The notes beneath the pieces were generated by a model. The model saw nothing but the letters and a program-made list of their open reading frames with translations. It was not told the DNA's origin and did not search any database. DNA of 6,783 nucleotides, taken from Methylocystaceae bacterium (GTDB lineage Bacteria; Pseudomonadota; Alphaproteobacteria; Rhizobiales; Beijerinckiaceae). Below, piece after piece: positions 1 through 4,021 of this stretch. The stretch spans positions 1-6,783 of the forward strand of contig PQAN01000092.1 in the NCBI GenBank assembly GCA_003105285.1, written 5' to 3'. The number at the start of each line of letters is the position of its first letter. Position 1 is the first letter of the stretch. A program made the position numbers and the translations under genes.

Positions 1-462
1 GAGCCGACGCCTGCGGTCGCCGAGCCGACGCCGCCCCCCGCCGCGGCCGAGCCCGCCCACGCCTCGCATGCCCCTGCGGCGCAAGACCGCGTGGCGGCCC
101 CGCCCGCAGAGCGGCAAAAGCCGAAGGAGACGGCGCGCGGCGCAGCCGCCGGCCCCAAGGACAAGGATAAGGACGGCAAGAAGCTGGACGCCGCGCGAAA
201 GCCGGCGCTCACCAAGCAGGCCTATGCGCGCCTGCTCGCGGCCGAGATCAAACGGCGGACGCCCAAATCGTCCAACGACAAGACCGGCTCGATCCATGTG
301 GCCTTCACGATCGGCGCGTCGGGACGGGTCGTCTCCCACAAGGTGCGGAATTCGTCCAACCCGGCGCTGGAGCCGATCGTCGGGCAGATTCTCGCCTCCG
401 TGCACACGCCGCCGCCCCCCGGCGGCTCCTTCGCCGCGATTCAAGAATTCAACTTCCACTGA
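1..462 (+). CDS. TonB-family energy transducer, C-terminal part (5' end outside window)
   Basis: The frame is open from the first base to the TGA at 460-462, giving 153 visible residues; the N-terminus, where a TonB membrane anchor would lie, is off the left edge. Residues 1-68 are a Pro/Ala/Glu-rich linker with two EPTP units, two histidines (20, 23) and a charged KDKDKDGKK stretch. This is the usual composition of the TonB segment that spans the periplasm. Residues 70-153 match a TonB C-terminal domain: an amphipathic helix (AYARLLAAEIKRRTP), a strand (GSIHVAFTIGASGRV), then SSNPALEPIV and a PPPPGGSF...FNFH tail. TonB couples the proton-motive force, through ExbB/ExbD, to outer-membrane receptors. 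Which receptor it serves cannot be told from here. The GTG at 91 is an internal codon, not a credible start, because the linker continues upstream of it. The next gene carries a second copy of the same domain. Confidence 0.85.
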   Translation, partial: EPTPAVAEPTPPPAAAEPAHASHAPAAQDRVAAPPAERQKPKETARGAAAGPKDKDKDGKKLDAARKPALTKQAYARLLAAEIKRRTPKSSNDKTGSIHVAFTIGASGRVVSHKVRNSSNPALEPIVGQILASVHTPPPPGGSFAAIQEFNFH

Positions 463-484
463 AACGGATCGGCGGGAAAAGCAG

Positions 485-838
485 ATGAAGCGCACGGCCC
501 TCGCACTCGTCTTGTGTCTTTGCGCGGGGGCCGGCGCCGCCGAGGAGAAGCAGCCGGAGCAAGCCGCCGCCGCGCCGTCCGGCCTGTCGCAGAGCAAATT
601 TCTCGGTCTGCTCTACAGCGAAATCGCCAAGCGCACGCCGGCGAAGAACGAGTTCGGCCCCGGCTCCGCGACAGCGAGTTTCCATGTCGACGCGTCGGGG
701 CGGATCGACAAGGTGACGATCGACCCGTCGAGCAGCCCCAAACATGCGGAGATCGTGCGCGATATCCTCACCGGCCTGCAAGGGCCGCCTCCGCCCGGCG
801 GCTCGTTCGACGGCTCTCAGAAGTTCAACTTTCATTGA
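485..838 (+). CDS. Exported stand-alone TonB C-terminal-domain protein (TonB-like, no membrane anchor)
   Basis: This encodes 117 residues. Residues 1-19 form a signal peptide (MKR, then ALALVLCLCAGAG, cleavage near AGA-A). There is no lipobox, so the product is probably soluble in the periplasm. After a short Glu/Gln/Ala spacer (20-31), residues 34-117 form one TonB C-terminal domain that parallels the upstream gene almost block for block: FLGLLYSEIAKRTP, ATASFHVDASGRI, SSSPKHAEIV and the PPPPGGSF...KFNFH tail. It has no long proline linker and no retained TM helix, so it cannot be a canonical ExbB/D-coupled TonB. It may compete for or assist TonB-box binding, or simply be a duplicated domain. 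The start ATG at 485 lies 22 bases after the previous stop, with a purine-rich GGGAAAAG upstream. Its TGA overlaps an in-frame ATG of the next gene (TGATG). The family call is firm; the role is not known. Confidence 0.8.
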   Translation: MKRTALALVLCLCAGAGAAEEKQPEQAAAAPSGLSQSKFLGLLYSEIAKRTPAKNEFGPGSATASFHVDASGRIDKVTIDPSSSPKHAEIVRDILTGLQGPPPPGGSFDGSQKFNFH

Positions 839-858
839 TGGACGCATCGGAGACCGCC

Positions 859-2124
859 ATGCGAGTCGCTGCCCTCGTCACTGTCGCCCTTCTCGCCTCG
901 GGCGCCGCGCTCGCCCAGGAGAAGAGCGGACACGAGAGCCATGCGGCCGCGTCCTCCTGCGCCGATCCGACGCCGAAATGCGCCGTCACCGCGACGCCCT
1001 CTTTCGGCAAGGACGGCCGCCTCTGGCTGACCTATGCGGTCGCCGGCAAGGTCTATGGCGCCGTGTCGCGCGACATGGGCAAGAGCTTCGCGCCGCCTTT
1101 CGCCATCGCCGCGCCCGACGCCGGCGCGCTCGACGACAATGGCGAGGCGCGACCGAAAATCGTCGCGCTCGACGATGGAAGTCTGGTCGCGAGCTTCACC
1201 GTGAAGCCCGAAAAGAGCTACGAGGGCGTGATCTTCGTCACGCGCTCGACGGACGGCGGCAGGAGCTTCTCCGCGCCGCGGCCGCTGATCGACGGCAAGG
1301 GCCAACGCTTCGAGACCTTCGTCGTCGGCCCGACAGGCAGGCTCTATGTCGCCTGGCTCGACAAGACCAACGCCGAAAAGGCCAAAGCGGCGGGCGAGAC
1401 CTTCGCCGGCAGCGGCATAGCGGTCGGCTGGTCCGACGACGGCGGCGCGACGATAAAGGGCAAGAAAATTCTTCTCGATCATTCCTGCGAATGCTGCCGC
1501 ATCGGCGCGGCGCTCGATCGCGACGGCCTGCCGGCGTTCGCCTGGCGGCATGTGTTCGAGAACAATCAGCGCGACCACATGGTCGCGAAGCTCTCCGCCG
1601 ACGGCGCGACGCTCGTCGGCGGACGCGTCAGCGCCGATGAATGGGCGACGACCTGTCCGCATCACGGCCCGGCGCTCGCCATCGACGCGGCCGGCCGCTG
1701 GCATGTCGCCTGGTTCACGCGCGGCAAGCAGCGGCAGGGCCTGTTCTACGCGCGCAGCGCGGACGGCGGAAAAACATTCAGCGCGCCCGAAGCGCTCGGC
1801 GACCCGGAACGCGCGCCCTCGCGCCCGCAACTGCTCGCCGCGGGCGACCGGCTCTATCGCGCCTGGAAAGAGTTCGACGGAACGACGACGACGATCGCGC
1901 TCCAATCCTCGCGGGACGGCGGCGAGAGCTGGGACGCCGCCCGCGTCGTCGCCGCGACGGCGGACGCCTCCGATCATCCGCTGCTCGTGGCGAACGAGGG
2001 AGCGGCCTATCTCTCCTGGCTCACGCGCGAGGACGGCTACCGGCTCATCCCCTTGGAGCGCAGACACGCCGACGCCGGTCACAGCGCCGTGAAATCGGCG
2101 GCCGGACTCGCGATCGCGAAGTGA
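859..2124 (+). CDS. Exported Asp-box (BNR/sialidase-fold) beta-propeller protein with Cys/His motifs
   Basis: This encodes 421 residues. Residues 1-19 form a signal peptide (MRVAALVTVALLASGAALA, cleavage before Gln20). Five Asp boxes (S-x-D-x-G-x-x-F/W) are visible: S70-F77, S130-F137, S192-I199 (degenerate), S300-F307 and S351-W358. This indicates a sialidase-type beta-propeller. Annotation pipelines would probably call it exo-alpha-sialidase, but I cannot identify the catalytic Arg triad or Tyr/Glu pair, so sialidase activity is not supported. The mature protein has six cysteines: C34, C41, a C210-E-C212-C213-R motif, and C266 in TCPHHGP. It also has an N-terminal H25xxH28. The pattern looks like metal or disulfide chemistry, which is inference. 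I chose ATG 859 because GGAG at 849-852 sits 6 bases upstream and the signal peptide then starts cleanly. ATG 838, overlapping the previous stop, is possible but has no clear ribosome site. Tight spacing implies an operon with the two TonB-like genes. Confidence 0.8.
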   Translation: MRVAALVTVALLASGAALAQEKSGHESHAAASSCADPTPKCAVTATPSFGKDGRLWLTYAVAGKVYGAVSRDMGKSFAPPFAIAAPDAGALDDNGEARPKIVALDDGSLVASFTVKPEKSYEGVIFVTRSTDGGRSFSAPRPLIDGKGQRFETFVVGPTGRLYVAWLDKTNAEKAKAAGETFAGSGIAVGWSDDGGATIKGKKILLDHSCECCRIGAALDRDGLPAFAWRHVFENNQRDHMVAKLSADGATLVGGRVSADEWATTCPHHGPALAIDAAGRWHVAWFTRGKQRQGLFYARSADGGKTFSAPEALGDPERAPSRPQLLAAGDRLYRAWKEFDGTTTTIALQSSRDGGESWDAARVVAATADASDHPLLVANEGAAYLSWLTREDGYRLIPLERRHADAGHSAVKSAAGLAIAK

Positions 2125-2131
2125 GGCGGCG

Positions 2132-2145
2132 ACGGTTCGAACCGT
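2132..2145. repeat. Perfect 14-base palindrome between propeller gene and DUF6429 gene
   Basis: ACGGTTCGAACCGT is identical to its reverse complement and begins 7 bases after the stop at 2124. As RNA it could form only a 5-bp stem with a UCGA loop and no U-tract, so it is a poor intrinsic terminator. A repressor-type operator is an alternative: a weak -35-like GTGACA (2144-2149) overlaps its right end, ahead of a poor -10 near 2166. Chance is also possible in GC-rich DNA. Confidence 0.4.
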
Positions 2146-2179
2146 GACAGGCGCGCACGGACTTTGATAGGCTGCCGGC

Positions 2180-2521
2180 ATGGAAATCGACACCGATAAG
2201 ATCGACGACGCGGTTCTGGCGCTATTGTGGCTCACGCTGCATAATGAGAACCGCGCCTGGAAAGGTTTCGACTGGGACGCGCTGGATCGTCTCCATGAGA
2301 AGGACTTGATCGAGAACCCCGCGAACAAGGCGAAATCGGTGGTCCTTACCGATGAAGGCCTCCAGCATGCGGAGGCGCAGTTCCATAAATTGTTCACGCG
2401 TCATGCCGACGGCCCAGAACCGCGACGCGTTTCGAACGAGCCGCTCTCGTCATTGCGAGGGCAGCGAAGCAATCCAGAAGCCGCCCGTGACGTCTGGATT
2501 GCTTCGCTGCGCTCACGATGA
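2180..2521 (+). CDS. DUF6429-type small protein with a repeat-derived C-terminal extension
   Basis: This encodes 113 residues. Residues 1-74 (MEIDTDKIDDAVLALLWLTLH, then AWKGFDWDALDRLHEKDLIENP, then KAKSVVLTDEG) match what I recall as the DUF6429 family. These are short cytoplasmic proteins of unknown function whose helix content and final VVLTDEG segment resemble a small winged-helix; that structural reading is inference. Family members as I know them end shortly after the LFTR sequence (residues 71-74). Here the frame continues for about 40 residues, with the last 24 or so read from a REP-like palindrome (2448-2523), which supplies the stop. The extension (SLRGQRSNPEAARDVWIASLRSR) is therefore probably not functional sequence. 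The start ATG 2180 has AGG at 2169-2171, 8 bases upstream. Codon use looks less GC-biased by eye than in the flanking genes, and the gene separates two otherwise periplasmic genes, so it may be an insertion. Confidence 0.7.
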   Translation: MEIDTDKIDDAVLALLWLTLHNENRAWKGFDWDALDRLHEKDLIENPANKAKSVVLTDEGLQHAEAQFHKLFTRHADGPEPRRVSNEPLSSLRGQRSNPEAARDVWIASLRSR

Positions 2522-2523
2522 CG
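2448..2523. repeat. REP-like imperfect palindrome (Rhizobiales-type dispersed repeat)
   Basis: Two 31-base arms, 2448-2478 and 2493-2523, are inverted copies matching at 28 of 31 positions around a 14-base loop. Both arms share the core GCAGCGAAGCAATCCAGA and begin with CGTCAT at the outer end. The same wording (CGTCATTGCGAG...AGCGAAGCAATCCAG) is familiar as a dispersed intergenic repeat in many alphaproteobacterial genomes; that is recollection, not a search. It overlaps the 3' end of the DUF6429 gene and stops shortly before the thioredoxin gene. Transcribed, it would form a long hairpin that could protect upstream mRNA or attenuate read-through. Confidence 0.85.
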
Positions 2524-2595
2524 GGCCCGATTTCAGTGACGTCGGGCGCCCCGAGCGCTCGGCCGGCTTTTCTCTTCATGCGGGACTTGCGTGAT

Positions 2596-3102
2596 ATGGC
2601 GCACGAGAGATTCAGATATCCGCTGTTTGCGGCCGGCCTGATCGTTTGCGCGATCGCGCCGCCGACAGCGGTCGCCGGAGATTTCGCGCCCTTCGCGCGC
2701 GGCTCTTTCGCGGAGCTCCGCAAGACCCACGCCGGCAGGCCGCTCGTCGTGCATTTCTGGTCCGTGACCTGTCCGGCCTGCGTCGCCGAATTGGGCGAAT
2801 GGGCGAAGATCGGCCGGGATCGGCCGAACATCGGCATCGTCTTCGTCAACACCGACAGAGAGCACGAACGCGCCCGCGTCGAGAACCGATTGCAGGCGGC
2901 GGGCCTTCTGCAGGCGATCAATTTCGCCTTTGCCGATCAATTCGTCGAGCGGCTCTACTTCGAAGTGGACCGTTATTGGAGCGGCGAATTGCCGTTCACT
3001 GCGCTGATCGGCGCGGGAGGCGCGACGACGACGGTCATCGGCGCGCTCGACGATCCGCAGATCGCCGCATGGTTCGAGCGCGAAGGGAAGACCGGCAGAT
3101 AA
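2596..3102 (+). CDS. TlpA/ResA-like periplasmic thioredoxin-fold protein (CPAC active site)
   Basis: This encodes 168 residues. Residues 1-28 are a signal peptide or N-terminal anchor (basic HERFR, then PLFAAGLIVCAIAPP, with a possible AVA-G cleavage). The mature part is a thioredoxin fold: strand PLVVHFW (49-55), redox motif C59-P-A-C62 at the head of a helix, strand IGIVFVNTD (79-87), and the cis-proline segment GELPFTALIG (130-139, P133). Such proteins reduce or exchange disulfides in the periplasm, typically for cytochrome c or cytochrome oxidase copper-site maturation, or for particular client proteins. The client is unknown here; the Cys-rich propeller encoded upstream is one candidate. 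I chose ATG 2596 because it places the signal peptide at the N-terminus, with GGGA 10 bases upstream. The longer start at 2518 lies inside the REP-like repeat and would add 26 unlikely residues; ATG 2578 has no ribosome site. The gene converges with the adenosyltransferase gene. Confidence 0.8.
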   Translation: MAHERFRYPLFAAGLIVCAIAPPTAVAGDFAPFARGSFAELRKTHAGRPLVVHFWSVTCPACVAELGEWAKIGRDRPNIGIVFVNTDREHERARVENRLQAAGLLQAINFAFADQFVERLYFEVDRYWSGELPFTALIGAGGATTTVIGALDDPQIAAWFEREGKTGR

Positions 3103-3147
3103 CAGACGCATCAGAAGTGAGCCTTCGAGGCGCGCGGGCCGGCCGTC

Positions 3148-3729
3148 CTATCGCGTCGCGCCCGGCGTCCACAAGACGTCGCCGCTCTCGCGGTTCACAT
3201 AGCGCGCCGCCACGAAGAGAAAATCCGACAGGCGATTGACGTAGCGCAGCGCGGGGCCGTCGACGGCCTCCCCCGGCGCATGGGCGAGCGCGACGATGAT
3301 CCGCTCGGCGCGACGGCTGATGGCGCGCGCCAGATGCAGATGCGCGGCGGCCGGCGTCCCTCCCGGCAGGACGAAGGATTTCAACGGCGCGAGGGCCGCG
3401 TTCAGCTCGTCGATCTCCCGCTCCAGCCGGTCGACCTGCGACTGGACGATCGAGAGCCCGCCGGGCGCCTTCCCTTCGTCGGCCTTCTGCGGCGTCGCCA
3501 GCTCGGCGCCGAGATCGAACAGATCGTTCTGGATGCGCGCCAGCATCGCGTCGAGCGTAGCGTCGGCCGCCGTTATGGCGAGACGCGCGACGCCGATCGC
3601 GGCGTTGGTCTCGTCGATCGTCCCATAGGCCTCGACGCGCAGATCGTCCTTGCGCCGTCGCTCGCCCGAAACGAGCGACGTCGCGCCGGCATCGCCGCCG
3701 CGTGTGTAGATCTTGTCGAGACGCACCAT
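3148..3729 (-). CDS. pduO: PduO-type ATP:cob(I)alamin adenosyltransferase
   Basis: This encodes 193 residues, the full length for the family. The enzyme transfers the 5'-deoxyadenosyl group of ATP to cob(I)alamin (or its diamide precursor), making coenzyme B12 in the cytoplasm; it normally works as a trimer. The diagnostic motifs are in order: the ATP-binding N-terminal loop YTRGGDAGATSL (8-19), RVEAYGTIDETNA (31-43), FVLPGG (119-124), the helix LHLARAISRRAERIIVAL (131-148) with its conserved arginines, and NRLSDFLFVAARYVN (165-179). No key residue appears to be missing. Alphaproteobacterial genomes often label this gene cobO, although the fold is unrelated to the CobA/CobO/BtuR type. ATG 3729 lies 16 bases after the HIG1 stop, suggesting co-transcription. 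The ribosome site is weak. The TAG at 3148-3150 faces the thioredoxin gene, and no electron-transfer flavoprotein genes follow it. Confidence 0.95.
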   Translation of the reverse strand: MVRLDKIYTRGGDAGATSLVSGERRRKDDLRVEAYGTIDETNAAIGVARLAITAADATLDAMLARIQNDLFDLGAELATPQKADEGKAPGGLSIVQSQVDRLEREIDELNAALAPLKSFVLPGGTPAAAHLHLARAISRRAERIIVALAHAPGEAVDGPALRYVNRLSDFLFVAARYVNRESGDVLWTPGATR

Positions 3730-3745
3730 GAGAAGCTCGTGATTT

Positions 3746-3937
3746 TCAGCGTCGAAAGGCGAGAATCGCCAGGATCAGCACAATAGCGCAAAATTGCAGC
3801 ACGACGCGCCAGCGCATGAGTTTTTGCGACAGATCGGCGTCGCCGCCGCGCAACAGATTGGCGAGGCCGAGCAGCACGACGCCGGCCACCAGGGCGACGG
3901 CGCTCGCGACGAAGATATTGGACCATTGCGACATCAT
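3746..3937 (-). CDS. HIG1-domain twin-transmembrane protein
   Basis: This encodes 63 residues with two hydrophobic helices: NIFVASAVALVAGVVLLGLANLL (7-29) and VVLQFCAIVLILAILAF (45-61). They are joined by a short loop holding the HIG1 signature SQKLMRWRVVLQ (37-48). Mitochondrial HIG1 proteins associate with respiratory supercomplexes; bacterial members are small inner-membrane proteins found in alphaproteobacteria, with a presumed respiratory role. The frame stays open upstream to 4015 but only with a basic, low-complexity sequence. I therefore start at the first ATG of the MM pair (3937), which has GGGAAG 7 bases upstream; the second ATG at 3934 is nearly as plausible. The adenosyltransferase gene follows after 16 bases, an arrangement common in this bacterial group. 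The 84 bases upstream, back to the TIGR02302 stop, show no strong promoter or terminator. Confidence 0.85.
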   Translation of the reverse strand: MMSQWSNIFVASAVALVAGVVLLGLANLLRGGDADLSQKLMRWRVVLQFCAIVLILAILAFRR

Positions 3938-4021
3938 CGGCCCGCTTCCCGATCTCGAGCGCGCTCGCGGCTTCTTTTCGGTTTTATGACTAGAGAACAG
4001 CGAAGCCTGCCGCAAGCGTCG

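Noticed and set aside
838..858. Start of the propeller gene at ATG 838, overlapping the previous stop as TGATG
   Set aside because: Translational coupling is possible, but there is no clear ribosome site and the signal peptide would be preceded by seven acidic or polar residues. ATG 859 has GGAG at the right distance.
2133..2144. GGTTCGAACC resembles the T-arm of a tRNA
   Set aside because: No acceptor stem, anticodon arm or CCA-compatible end can be found around it; it is simply the centre of the palindrome.
832..2397. Long minus-strand open frame (521 codons) opposite the propeller gene
   Set aside because: High-GC coding DNA often leaves an open antisense frame. Its product is Arg/Ala/Gly-rich with no recognisable domain, while the plus strand has a signal peptide and five Asp boxes.
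3103..3147. Possible bidirectional terminator between the convergent thioredoxin and adenosyltransferase genes
   Set aside because: Only an 8-base palindrome, GGCCGGCC (3137-3144), is present, with no stable loop and no T-tract on either side.
3956..3967. 12-base palindrome CGAGCGCGCTCG upstream of the HIG1 gene
   Set aside because: It consists almost entirely of G and C in a GC-rich genome and has no associated promoter elements, so chance is a sufficient explanation.
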